Part shown: in pieces, positions 1 to 9,681 of the stretch | Layout of the letters: every line of letters starts with the position of its first letter | Position numbering within the stretch: the first letter of the stretch is position 1 | Origin: Sabellastarte sp. h YS-2021 | Taxonomy: Eukaryota; Annelida; Polychaeta; Sabellida; Sabellidae | Direction: 5' to 3' | DNA length: 64,000 nucleotides | Assembly: GCA_964017235.1 (NCBI GenBank) | Contig: OZ024927.1 | Span: forward strand, 52,829,293-52,893,292 | Program-made: the position numbers and the translations under genes | Notes under the pieces: generated by a model | The model's input: only the letters and a program-made list of their open reading frames with translations | Told to the model about the DNA's origin: nothing | Databases searched by the model: none

Positions 1-486
1 TGGTTATACTTCATGTCCTTGTCCTTTTTGTCCAGTAAATATAGCTTGGATATGGATAGTGCACCTTCACCCATCAAGCATGTACATTTTAATTTTAGCA
101 CATGAGAGCTCACGGCAGTTTTTTGAAACAGTTAAAAAAGGCATCTAAGTGTTGAAATAGCTGTCTGGGTTGCGTTCTAACATGTTCAACAAAATATAAA
201 TCCTTACTTATTAAACTTTATGGATAGTACCAAAACTCGACATGTGTCAAGCTACATTGATATGTAGCCTGTTAAGGCAAGCGGATAACAGTGTGATCCA
301 GGTATAAATGTAGTAAATGAGAAAAAAAAAGATTAAAATCTAACAACAAATAAAAAGTAATAGTTTAAAATATCATTTTCAGTTCAATGGTGTTTAAAAC
401 AGTGTTTTGAAAAACGTGTATATTTTGCTGATATGCGTAAATACAAACACTAATGTCTGACATTATATTTATAATTTATGGCCAAT
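1..486. other. A/T-rich non-coding sequence
   Basis: No open frame, repeat or RNA signature is visible. It lies downstream of the minus-strand candidate exon at 487-675, so it may be intron of that gene, but no further exon could be identified here. Confidence 0.5.
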
Positions 487-675
487 CTATCTGGAACCTA
501 AATCGGTTGTTACTATAACACTGCCACCTTTTATGTATGAAAGGACAGAACCCACATGGAAAATGTAATGTGTTCTGTACAAAGTATCCGGAGACATAAA
601 TCTTATTATTAACTTGTCATTTTCTATTTGTATACTCCTTTTCTCTCCTTTAGAATTTCTTAAGAGTCGAATCAT
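487..675 (-). CDS. candidate internal exon of an unidentified minus-strand gene
   Basis: A 62-codon open frame begins exactly at a good splice acceptor on the minus strand: a pyrimidine-rich tract ending TTTTAG just above 675. The peptide is charged and non-repetitive (starts MIRLLRNSKGEKRSIQIEND, then IIRFMSPDTLYR, then SYIKGGSVIVTTDLG), unlike chance translation of A/T-rich DNA. The 3' splice site is uncertain: candidates are a GTGGCA after AAAG or a GTAACA a few codons later; the frame otherwise stops at 487. The acceptor phase (0) matches the donor phase of the candidate exon at 1085-1290, so the two could be consecutive exons. I do not recognise the protein family. The alternative is a chance ORF. 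Confidence 0.38.
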   Translation of the reverse strand: MIRLLRNSKGEKRSIQIENDKLIIRFMSPDTLYRTHYIFHVGSVLSYIKGGSVIVTTDLGSR

Positions 676-1084
676 CTAAAAGAAAACTCAATGGATTAGT
701 TTTTAATAATTCATATCTTGTGATTCTTAACTATTTTAAAGAAATTCTTGTATTACTTATTGAATATACAATTATTTATACTTTATAAAAGTATTCTATT
801 GGTTATATTTAAAGAAAAATTATCCAGAAAAAAACTTTGGTTGTAAAATTTATTAGAAGTAAGAGAACGTTAATTATAGGATAAGTCTGGATACACCATA
901 GTAAAGTGTCCTTTTATTCTTGCCATTATTCATGGACATTTTATAACATATAGCCAAAATGTGTCTCAAAGGAAGTAATCTGTTATAAAAGACCCATTCT
1001 ACCAACCATGAGAAGCCTCAAACAAGTTTATTTATGCAATTTGATTCAAATTATATATAGGTGTGTTTAATAATAAAAACTAAC

Positions 1085-1290
1085 ATTTGATATGCTGTGC
1101 CAGCTAGCAAAAAAATCCAGTTTCTGAAATACTGTGACAAACACTGGTGTGTTCATATGAAATAGACACCTTTTGAACAGGATGTCAACAGCAAATAAAT
1201 TTAAATCTATCTTGTCATGTTTGTATATTTTAAGATAATCTCCAGTAATAGCTAAGAGGTAAACAAAAGCATTCAGTAAGTCAGACAAAC
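1085..1290 (-). CDS. candidate internal exon of the same unidentified minus-strand gene
   Basis: The open frame is bounded by a plausible acceptor (TTTATTCTCATATAAG just above 1290) and a donor-like GTTAGT just below 1085. The peptide reads LSDLLNAFVYLLAITGDYLK at its start and ends near FFASWHSISN; it is hydrophobic/mixed and looks protein-like. The donor falls after a complete codon, the same phase as the acceptor of the exon at 675, which supports a two-exon chain with a 409-bp intron. Two bases precede the first full codon, so an upstream exon would be needed; none was found. The family is not recognised. Confidence 0.38.
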
Positions 1291-1653
1291 CTTATATGAG
1301 AATAAATATCTTATGATTAATGAGGTTTCTTTCTGTGAAAACATTTATGAAAAAGTATCAATGTGGGAAGATTTGTACTCCTTTTATATTATCCTCACTG
1401 ATAGTGTGTGTAAGATATAACAATATTAATACATGTAATCATTGACAGTAGCAGAGTATGGTTTGGATCAGAGCAGAAAATACCATAACAACAACTGAAA
1501 CCTTGTACTAGAGAGAAGATTGTTCCAAAATAAAGAGATACTATGGCATACTATGGATAATCGCCAAACAACATTAACACACAGTTTTACATATAACTCT
1601 TGGACTAGATTAAGACAATAGGATAAAATGATCCATGACAAAGTAATTTCAAC
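1291..1653. other. no gene seen; upstream flank of the 402-codon ORF
   Basis: A/T-rich sequence between the minus-strand candidate exon and the plus-strand ORF starting at 1654. It presumably holds the 5' UTR or promoter of that ORF, but no clear TATA box, initiator or splice acceptor could be assigned. Confidence 0.4.
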
Positions 1654-2862
1654 ATGAAGGATAAAAAGGAAAAGATCATATATACAAAGGGAGACGATGA
1701 AATTGCAGATCTTTCAAACCAGGTGGATTTCTCCCAAGGTTTCAAGAACAGAAAGATAGCTGAAGCTCTGTGCAATGAAAATCCTCATGAAGAAAGAGTG
1801 TTGAAATCTTATGTGGAACTGGTGACAGGACAGAAGAAAAGGAGGGAAAACTATCTGAGAGTGAAGCAGAAGAATTTCTTTGTCACTCAAGTGTTTGAGA
1901 AGAACCTCAACCCCTACCTAGAATCAACTGAGGCCGGATCCTCTTCTGAGATGAAAATGGATGGAAGAGAGAAATCAGATTTACTGGAAAGTCAGGAAAA
2001 GTTCAACAAACTGTATAAGCAAAAACAGGAAGAGGCTGATGAAGTTTCAGTTAGAGGAGGTTTTGTGAGGAGCCGGACCATTGGTGCTCTTCGATCAGAT
2101 GACCAACAGTCTCATTTACATACTTCCATCTCTGAAGTGGGCCGAAGATCATTTGATAGTAGAGCAACCACAGAACCCAAGCTTAAGTTCTCTGCAGAGA
2201 AAGGGGATAGTTTCTTGAGTCACCATTACTCCAGATTGTATCTGAAATCACCTGGGTCAAAGGGAAGTAGGTCACCACGTAGCAAACCCAGCTCACCTTC
2301 AAAAGAAGTGTTAGACCAGATAGAAATACCTGCTGCACCCTGTAAAAAGGATATTAGTACATTTAGGAAAAACCCACACATGTTGTTCCCAAAGTTGAAA
2401 GGTTTGATTACAACCCCATCCTTAGGTGACGTCACCGGAAGTGCCAGCAACAAAAGGCGGGAAATAAAAAGGCGGGAGAATAATTCAAGGAAACACCACC
2501 GGAAGTTGCCAATGGTGACCATTCAAGAATCCTATGGTGAGGGTGACAATATGGATATTAACCAGGGTGCTGGAGACATGATGAAAATGATCACACAAAT
2601 CTCCACCGACTTGCCAGAGCATTTAAAGCTGACAGCTAGGGATCAAATAAGGAAAATGACTAAGTCAGACAAGATTTATGAACAGAAAGAACGTCTAAAG
2701 ACTGAGAATAGGCCGTACCTAGACAGGGAACGTTCTTTTAGTGACAAAAGGTGGGTGAAGCTGGAGAAGTCTCTAACCCCTACTGTGGGAGTGAAGACAG
2801 GATGGCGGCAGCTTTATAGAGCAGGACCATGGGTGTATCAAAATAACTATAAATTCTTCTAA
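1654..2862 (+). CDS. orphan basic Ser/Lys-rich protein, 402 aa
   Basis: An uninterrupted 402-codon frame in A/T-rich DNA, starting at an ATG with A at -3. The protein is hydrophilic, with no signal peptide or membrane span. Residues 30-80 are charged and probably helical (AEALCNENPHEERVLKSYVE). Residues 195-220 are a Ser/Pro/Lys low-complexity stretch (SPGSKGSRSPRSKPSSPSKE). A basic cluster at about 267-284 (KRREIKRRENNSRKHHRK) could serve as a nuclear localisation signal. The C-terminus (KTGWRQLYRAGPWVYQNNYK) is aromatic and looks like a defined end. The nearest poly(A)-like signal is ATTAAA at 3214-3219. I do not recognise a family. The composition suits an intrinsically disordered cytoskeletal, ciliary or nuclear protein, but that is inference. 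It may be a single-exon gene, a large terminal exon or a retrogene. Confidence 0.7.
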   Translation: MKDKKEKIIYTKGDDEIADLSNQVDFSQGFKNRKIAEALCNENPHEERVLKSYVELVTGQKKRRENYLRVKQKNFFVTQVFEKNLNPYLESTEAGSSSEMKMDGREKSDLLESQEKFNKLYKQKQEEADEVSVRGGFVRSRTIGALRSDDQQSHLHTSISEVGRRSFDSRATTEPKLKFSAEKGDSFLSHHYSRLYLKSPGSKGSRSPRSKPSSPSKEVLDQIEIPAAPCKKDISTFRKNPHMLFPKLKGLITTPSLGDVTGSASNKRREIKRRENNSRKHHRKLPMVTIQESYGEGDNMDINQGAGDMMKMITQISTDLPEHLKLTARDQIRKMTKSDKIYEQKERLKTENRPYLDRERSFSDKRWVKLEKSLTPTVGVKTGWRQLYRAGPWVYQNNYKFF

Positions 2863-3598
2863 AAATATTTCTTATGAAACTGAGTCTCCAAAAAGACAAA
2901 TGTGTATTATGATTTTCGAGTTTTCAATTATGTTAATTGACGATTGTTAGCACAGTGCAAAGTGTGGTATTGACTGGGGCCTTTGACAGAATTTTTTACT
3001 TATGCTGACATAAAACCATTTAAGGAAGTAACAATGTTGTACTTGGATAACACAGGATTTTTTTAAACATCTCCCAACCAACCACTAAAGCTTGCTTTGA
3101 TTTATTTTAATATAATTTTTCTTTCTTTGTCCAAACGCTTGATACTATATTAAGATGTGATGCATTTTAAAAACATCGGTACACTTACTGGCCTAATCCC
3201 ATCTTTGTCATTGATTAAAGTATGTTACGTGGGTTTGTTACGTTAATACTCTATAAAAAGACAGGAGCCCCCTGCCAATTAATTCAGGTAAACATTCCAA
3301 ATCTAATCTGTAGGTGTTTATTAGGCTCTAGTTTCTTTGTAACTGGGAAAACACTTATTCGTTCGTGTGAGATACTCACACATATATCCACTTTTACATA
3401 ATGCAAGACAGGGGACTCAGTAGTGTGTGTGTGTGTGTGCATGGGGGGAGATACACCCGCCACTCATCTCTGAGGGCGGCGGCTCCAAGTCCTGATCGGA
3501 CACTATGTCGGACAGCTGCCAGCTTATGGTGCAGAATCTAGACAAAGTAGTAATAGTATGTCCTGTTTTTCTCTGCCATTTAAAGTACCCATCGTTAT
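2863..3598. other. 3' flank with (GT)n microsatellite
   Basis: No coding signal. It contains an ATTAAA at 3214-3219 that could serve the upstream ORF, and a (GT)n run at about 3423-3440 followed by G-rich sequence. Confidence 0.5.
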
Positions 3599-3760
3599 AT
3601 GACCTTTAAGTCAGTAAAACATTTTGGCCTTAGCTTTGCATTTAATGCTCCTAAGATTTGGCATGTACTCCCTAATGATGTGCCCAGCAAAACATCTGTT
3701 TGCCTCTTTCACGAAAAAGCTCAAAACTTACCTGTTTGCAAAAGCCTCGATGTCATCCCT
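3599..3760 (+). mobile_element. detached LINE (L2/CR1-like) RT C-terminal fragment
   Basis: The translated segment KSVKHFGLSFAFNAPKIWHV with following LPNDV matches the conserved tail of the ORF2 protein seen in the larger LINE of this window (KQFGFSFAFDTPTIWNSLPE at 23633-23830, minus). Only this terminal piece is present and the ends are ragged. It is a dead 5'-truncated insertion, not a host gene. Confidence 0.6.
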
Positions 3761-3937
3761 ATAGCACCTTGGTATGACCTGGCTATGTCATTTGATTATC
3801 GTTAATTTTCTCGTTTTATGTTTTTATAAAAGTCCACATTAGATTAAATTATATCAGACCTGTACAATATATGCTGAAAGTGGTGAAAGTGAAACTCACA
3901 TAAACCAAATCTACCAAAGCAAAAACAATGCCAAGAC

Positions 3938-3971
3938 GTCCAGCAAGCTGAATCACAAAGCCTTTGTGTAA
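3938..3971. repeat. left copy of a 34-bp perfect direct repeat flanking YR element 1
   Basis: Identical over 34 bases to 6798-6831 in the same orientation; both contain CAGCAAGCTGAATCACAAAG. The right copy ends exactly where similarity of element 1 to the other YR elements begins, so the pair looks like a target-site duplication around a truncated insertion. The alternative is an internal duplication. Confidence 0.75.
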
Positions 3972-3981
3972 CATTCCCTAG

Positions 3982-4018
3982 CCCCCCCCCCCCCCCCCCC
4001 CCCCCCCCAACAAAGTAA
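3982..4018. repeat. poly(C) run of 37
   Basis: Uninterrupted C37 on the plus strand, at the 3' edge of YR element 1 (G37 in its sense strand). Such a run is prone to slippage and sequencing error, so its length should not be trusted. Confidence 0.9.
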
Positions 4019-4226
4019 AAGAATGGGATTAAAGTTTTATTATACATAACAAGATATACAGGACTACTATAATATTAGCACAGCCGAATTGTAAAGCACA
4101 CATACATGTAAACACAGATCATAGACAATGGAAATTATTTACATTGAAAGGTCACATAAAGGTCAAATCCTTCATTGAAAGTCATACTGCCAAATAAACA
4201 GCAGGTTAAGTACCTAGGGCACCTAG

Positions 4227-4239
4227 AGGTCAAAGGTCA
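4227..4239 (+). promoter_or_regulatory. DR1 nuclear-receptor-like site (AGGTCA-A-AGGTCA)
   Basis: Two perfect AGGTCA half-sites separated by one A, the DR1 arrangement bound by RXR/HNF4/PPAR-type receptors in animals. It sits in the 3' non-coding part of YR element 1. Function is unproven; this records the sequence match only. Confidence 0.35.
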
Positions 4240-4465
4240 AGCAAAGGTATACCCAATGCACAAACTCCAGGCAAAAACAGTTATTGTGAGAGCTTAAGGC
4301 AGGGGCAAAGGTACCCCAGCAGAATGTTAAGTAAAGTGTATGACCAGCCATATGTGACTAGTTAGTAAAATAAGATATAAAATTGTAAATATGAAATGGC
4401 AGTAATCATAATTAATTAAGACTGCATGTAAAGTTGCAAAGGAAAGGATTGCCCAGTAGGAGTAG

Positions 4466-5517
4466 CTAGGAAGAAAGGTGGGCCTGGAACGTTCTTGCTA
4501 CCTGTGAGGCAGCAGCAGGAAGGAGGTTAATGTACCTCCAAACACAAGAGGATGACCAAGTGCCCTGTGCTTGGATCTGCTGTATGGGAACGCCTCTTAG
4601 GAATGCCCAGGTTGCCCCTCCTCGCCTAAAATCATGAAAAGTGAGTGACCTGGATAGGTCCAGAATAGAAGAAACTCGTTCACCAGACTGGATCTGAAAT
4701 AAAGGTTAATAATTTTGTGATTGCCTCCCTGACAACATGATCATGATGACAGATACTGGACACAATGGTGAATTACCTAAACAGGGAATGACCACAGTGG
4801 CAGTAGAGATTCTGTCTTGAATGGTTTTTGACCATTTGACTACAATTGTGGCCCCTGTAAATGAAAAATTACATCTCCCACACATAAATGTCTAGTAACA
4901 TCAAAGCCAGTAGTTGCATGAGGAAGTATATTGGACAATCTAAGAAAGGAAAAATAACAGAGTAAATACAGTGCTTGAAAAACTTCAGGCGATTGCAACT
5001 GTGAGGCGACTATGACAATATCTAACAACATGTTTTCATCTATGAATAATTTTAAGCGAGGGTTGAACTTTCTATTAATTTTAAGTGATTTGATAAATAA
5101 CAGTAATCTCTGATCCCGAAATGGTGTGGTGTCACAATTGTAGATGATACACAAATATCTGATAGCTGTTAGATGATTTACAATATGATCTGGTGACATA
5201 CCATTTTGTGTCAAATACTCCATGAAAGTCAGAATGTCAGTTGTAGAGATCAGGGAGAGCGACAGGTCCAGGGCCACCAGAAAACTCAAAAATGTGTTAA
5301 ACATTCTTTTGTATGCTGCTAAAGTGGAAGGTCGAAAACCGGTCCATAATCTCTGGAAGGCTACTGAGGCCAGGGATCCTGTCGCAGTTCCTGGATCTAC
5401 AAAATAAATGATACAGCTAAATATCATGGTTAAACAATGTAAGGTCGATGTGAGTATCAACCCACAATGGGCACTCAACCAGTTGGTTAAGCTTTTGTAC
5501 ATTGTCAGGTGTAGCAT
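4466..5517 (-). pseudogene. tyrosine recombinase (integrase) of YR element 1, frameshifted
   Basis: The N-terminal part (GFRPSTLAAYKRMFNTFLSF) is a SAM-like core-binding domain. The catalytic domain shows the first arginine in LRLSNILPH (about 4920). It then shifts frame near 4840 and continues with HDFRR (codons 4636-4622, the HxxR box), GTW and a candidate nucleophile tyrosine (codon 4532-4534), ending at a stop at 4466-4468. All signature residues are therefore visible, but in two frames. Its role would be inserting a circular cDNA by site-specific recombination. It follows RNase H directly, as in element 3. Confidence 0.8.
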
Positions 5518-5887
5518 TCCAACGAGATAAGAGATCTGCTACTGTGTTATCAATTCCTTTAATATGTGAAACCACTAAATTGACATTGTAAATGGCTGTT
5601 AACGACCATATATTGCGTGCACAAGAGGCCAAAGTGGCATCTTTGGCCCTGCCAAAAGTAAGTACTTCCACAACAGCCAAGTTATCACAGAAAATACGAA
5701 CACATTTATTTGACCAACAATGTCCCCAGACTTTAAGGGCTACCATAACATTTATCATTTTGAGTTGTGCGATATTATAATTCTTGAAGCCTAGAGGTAT
5801 GGCTAGGCTGTATACATAATTATTGAAACAACCACCCATGCCTTGTAGGGAGGCATCAAGAAAAATTCTATGATAGAGAGGTGTCAC
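5417..5887 (-). pseudogene. RNase H domain of YR element 1
   Basis: Shows the first Asp in IFLDASLQGMGG, the third in IFCDNLAVVEVL, and the last in the segment HIKGIDNTVADLLSR. The Glu expected in the second motif (LELLN in element 3) reads LKMIN here, so a catalytic acidic residue is replaced by Lys. The frame is open for 156 codons and overlaps the recombinase reading frame, as is usual for this class. It would degrade the RNA strand during cDNA synthesis. Confidence 0.8.
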
Positions 5888-6797
5888 CTGATAAATAGTG
5901 ACACCATGATATGAGTGTAAAGTGTAAAGTGTTGAACCAAGCTAGGTCTTTAAAGAAGTCGGAGTGAAGTACTATAAAGTCCTCATGTGTGTTATCTCTC
6001 AATAGTTGTAACATACGGTTGAGGAAGTAGCGAGCTGGTTTAACACATTTTGTAATATAAAGTAAAGATCCGAGCAAGGATTGAAGTTCTGATTTATGAA
6101 CTTTGCTTTTCTTTTCCCAGCTTTTGCATAAATGCATTATTTCATCAAGTTTTTGTGGAGGAATGGACATAGTTTTTGTGTCAAACTCGATACCGAGACA
6201 CGTAACCTTGGTATCAGGTGGGTGTAATTTCTTTTGACTGATATCCAAACCTAATTCCTGCAATAAAGTTAAGAGGAATTGGTAAGGTTCCTGAATTTTT
6301 GATGGTAAGGCGCAGTATATGAGGTCATCAATGTAATTTAAGAGTGCATTATGACCATTTTGACATATATCTTACAGCGTCGCTTAAAAAAGCTCCCAAA
6401 AAAGCTCCCGAAAAAGTATCCAAATGGCAAAGATAAGTCAATATATAGTTTAATTCTATGTTGTAGTGCTAATAAGTCAATATCACCCGGATCTATGCGA
6501 AGATGGCGGAATGCATGACTTATATCCACTTTAAAAATATTTGCCCCAGGCCCTAGGTTATTCAGAGTATTCACAATTGTATCAACAGTTGGATAATGCA
6601 TTTGAAATTTTGTACCTAAATAAGAATCTTTAAGTACGCCATCATTTAAAGAATAGCCCTTTGGGAAGCTGAGGTCAAAAATTGTACGACGACAGTCAGA
6701 ACTGGACTTATCCCTAGTCATTAATGGGGATATATGGAGATGAAAAGGTTTATGGTCCAGAGGTCCCAAAATTGCATTATGGGATAATTCTTCCTGT
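5868..6797 (-). pseudogene. reverse transcriptase of YR element 1, frameshifted
   Basis: Motif A is IFKVDISHAFRHLRI. Motif B is altered by a short tandem duplication (FGSFFGSFF, from repeated AAAAAAGCTCCC-type units at about 6380-6415). Motif C is NYIDDLIY, with codons for YIDDL at 6335-6321, in a different frame from A. The thumb/connection region (LGLDISQKKL, then SLLGSLLYITK) follows at 5868-6263. The upstream segment up to 6797 is continuous with motif 1-2 (RRTIFDLSFPKG). It would copy element RNA into cDNA. The protein cannot be made from this copy because of the frame breaks. Confidence 0.82.
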
Positions 6798-6831
6798 GTC
6801 CAGCAAGCTGAATCACAAAGCCTTTGTGTAA
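6798..6831. repeat. right copy of the 34-bp perfect direct repeat
   Basis: Same 34 bases and orientation as 3938-3971. Element-derived coding sequence begins immediately to its left (plus-strand view), consistent with the right half of a long target-site duplication. Confidence 0.75.
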
Positions 6832-7296
6832 AAGTCCTCTGGCTTTTGGTACAAATTTTAGCCTTACGTGTAAGGCCATGGCTTTGGATAAAACATTAGA
6901 GGAACAGAGGATTTAGCTTTTGCCAAGGCCATCCACAACTAATTCACTTTGAAGGTCATGACTGTATCTTGTTCTCTTTATTAACAGATAGATATACTGA
7001 AGACAAGAACTGTGGAACCTTCGTCGATTTGGAAAGAGAATAGAGCTAAAGCATTACAGGTGGGCATTGCAGCTGAAGCACTGACATATTTCATAATATG
7101 CCTGGCATCAAGCAACGTCAACATAGAAATACCTTCTTAAGGTGTATAATAAATGATCCAGTATGTGGAACCAAACCCCAAAGTTTACTTACCCATTCGC
7201 TCTCGGCAGAAAACAAAGGAGTATCCAAACGATAACTGGAAAGTAGAATTTTTAGTTTTCAGTTTGTTTTGCTGTTGTTTAGAGTTTAAACAGTTA
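6832..7296. other. no gene seen
   Basis: Unremarkable sequence beyond the truncation point of YR element 1, with no similarity to the missing Gag/pol part that I can see. Confidence 0.5.
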
Positions 7297-7436
7297 TTTT
7301 TTTCATTTTATTTATTTATTTATTTTTTTTATTATTATTAATTTATTTTCCTTATTTATTTATTTTATTTTTATTTTTTTTTTATTTTTTTATTTTATTT
7401 TTTTTTTTTTTTTTTTTTTTGGGGGGGGGGGGGGGG
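7297..7436. repeat. T-rich low complexity ending in T23-G16 junction
   Basis: TTTA/TTTATT-type low-complexity sequence passes into T23 (7398-7420) followed directly by G16 (7421-7436). The same T-run/G-run junction occurs at 11004-11039 and, on the other strand, at 19046-19073. Confidence 0.85.
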
Positions 7437-9042
7437 AATACTACCTTGATGGGAAAAAGTTTTTGATAGATTTGGGTGGCCGTGAAAAGAACCTTTTTTC
7501 TGGTATGCTCTTGCTCAGGGAACGCTTTTCATTCTGTTCAAGGTACTGTCCCCTAATTCTTTAAGAAGTCCTTCACGATGTATCTCTGTTGTTTGATTGC
7601 TCTTGTTGAAGTTTTTCTACCTTTCAGTTAGCTTTTGTCTAACTGGTATGATGGGCTGGTCTTAATGTTGGTCTGGATGCTCTGCTGCAAGGTTGCCATC
7701 TTTTCCCCTTATATTGGGCAGAATAGCCCACACCTTGGCTATTGTGGCTGCCAGCTACAGTGATGACTCCTGCTCTATGGGGAACAGCATATGTAGGATC
7801 TCTGATTCTACATGTAGGATCAGCCAGATTTGTAATTGTTCATAAGTGCAAAAGCATCATCTCACAACAGGAAGTAGTTAGTGGGGATAGGCATTAGGGG
7901 TCGGGGGTTTAGGGGTTGGGAAGCAAACAGATTTATATTCTATGTTGTTGTTCAGCACTGACTGTTGGAATATCTGGATGCCTCTAGTAATTATGAGAAC
8001 TAAATAACTAAATGAACTAATGAGGCCAATCCCAATACAATGTTTTCTATGGGGTTCCCATGCCCAGATTGGAAACCATTACCACAAATAGGCAAATAAT
8101 CACTTGCTTAATTTGGTAAAAAGGATACTATTTCAGGGGGATCCCCTGCCTTTTTTTCCGCATTTTATTATATGCATAGTATATAATTATCAAAAAAAAA
8201 CTATTGTTAGTTTCATAACGTTTTAAGTACACAATTAAAATCTACTGACTCAAAGAATACCATAGAGTATGTAAATTCTACAATCTGAAAAATAATGTTT
8301 TCAGAAATTCATGGGAAGTAACTCTGTGTGTGCTTTCTATTTCATTATCTTTTACCTTTTGGCACGTCCTAATTTCTCGTTTGCTAAAGGACAAAAGTTA
8401 GTGACATAGAATAGGGTCACAGTATCCATTGACACAGTTTGCTGATGAATTAATGGCACAACAATATAGCTTGAATAATACACAGTGTACATCTCATAAA
8501 TGTTTATTTCATCAGAAAACCTTGGATCATCAATGAATGACAATTTGGTGAATTACTACAGCATTCTCCAAAAGCAGGTTACTTGAAAAATTGCTGTTTA
8601 CCCATTTTTTTTTCACTTCAAATTAAATAGGCTGGAAAAAATACCAGGCAACCTCGGTCACCTTGGATACACCAATGTAAACAGACTTCGTTAAAAGCAC
8701 ACTATAGGTATATGTGTCCCAATTTACTTTCTATAAATGTTAGTGACACAGCACTTTTCAAGACAAAACTAAGTGACATCAAATTAAACTTAAATTTGTG
8801 AGGCTATGTGGCAGCCCTGAATACAAAATTTTTCATTGCAGTTGCTAATTGAGTAGGAATATATTTGATAAAAATATTAATTGATAAAAAAAATTCAAAA
8901 TTCAAATACATGTTACACCTAGATCACACTGTTACTGTGTTGGTCTCACAAGCAACATATGAATGCATAATATTTAACTCATTGGAACTTATTTGTGGTT
9001 CAGCCAGTTTTGTGTTTTAATAGTATCCGCTTGCGTTGCCTT
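7437..9042. other. no gene seen
   Basis: About 1.6 kb without a credible ORF, repeat copy or RNA gene. Short poly(A)/poly(T) tracts only. Confidence 0.5.
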
Positions 9043-9681
9043 ATGCCTCTGTTCCACCAAAGGATTAATGCCCGATTCGTCCTGGGACCCTTATTCCTTG
9101 AGAGTCGGTGAGAAAAAATATAAAATGGACAGAAAAATGGAATCTTGATCCAGGTGTGGGATCAAGCACTGATTGTCCTCAGGAAGCCTCAGAGATCCTC
9201 AGACAAGTCACAATTGTTCCCCGACTTTGAGACGATTAAGCCACGTTTGTGATTGGTTCCAACCCTGATCCTGTCGGGGATATACTGACTGGGTCTTGGA
9301 CTGGTCTGATTCTTCCTCAGGCCTCCTGGGACTAATAACAGATTTCCTAAGACAGAAATGGGTTATTTTTGTGGAGGTCTGGGACAAAGTCCAGGCCTCC
9401 TTGGACTAAGAGTCATGGGCTTAAAAGGCTCAGGACGCCTGAGACAACATACGATTTTGTAAATCTGGGTCTGAGGTGGCCTCAGAAAGCCTGAGACTGG
9501 GATATTTGTGGGTAGAGGCGAAAGTGGATTAGTTACAGTCGTGGAAAATATTAAACATGTTTGATATTTATACCAACCACAACAGATCCAAACAGACTCA
9601 AGCCGACTGTCTAGGACTCTTAAACCGATCCCCAAAATACCTTAATCGGGAGCCTTAGTCATGTGATGGAACAGGGGCAAT
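9043..9681. mobile_element. two-copy TIR element, copy 1 (639 bp)
   Basis: Starts ATGCCTCTGTTCCACC and ends in GATGGAACAGGGGCAA, an imperfect inverted repeat. It is collinear with 58223-58817 over its length, including identical stretches such as CCTCAGGCCTCCTGGGACTA and GATTAAGCCACGTTTGTGAT. The interior is rich in CCTCAGG/CCTGAGG words and has no ORF worth calling. It is probably a non-autonomous DNA transposon. A target-site duplication could not be fixed. Confidence 0.75.

Larger units (their letters stand above)
3972..6797 (-). mobile_element. YR element 1: 5'-truncated DIRS/Ngaro-like retrotransposon
   Basis: Reading the minus strand from 6797 to 3972, the order is reverse transcriptase, RNase H, tyrosine recombinase, then about 490 bp of non-coding 3' sequence ending in a G37 run (plus-strand C run at 3982-4018). 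That order is the hallmark of tyrosine-recombinase retrotransposons; no methyltransferase domain of classical DIRS1 type is visible, which leans toward a Ngaro-like clade. Gag and the start of pol are missing: similarity to element 3 begins at the codons for QEE next to the 34-bp repeat. Several frameshifts interrupt the coding part. The 3' non-coding part contains TGACCT-rich stretches, as does that of element 3. Confidence 0.85.
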
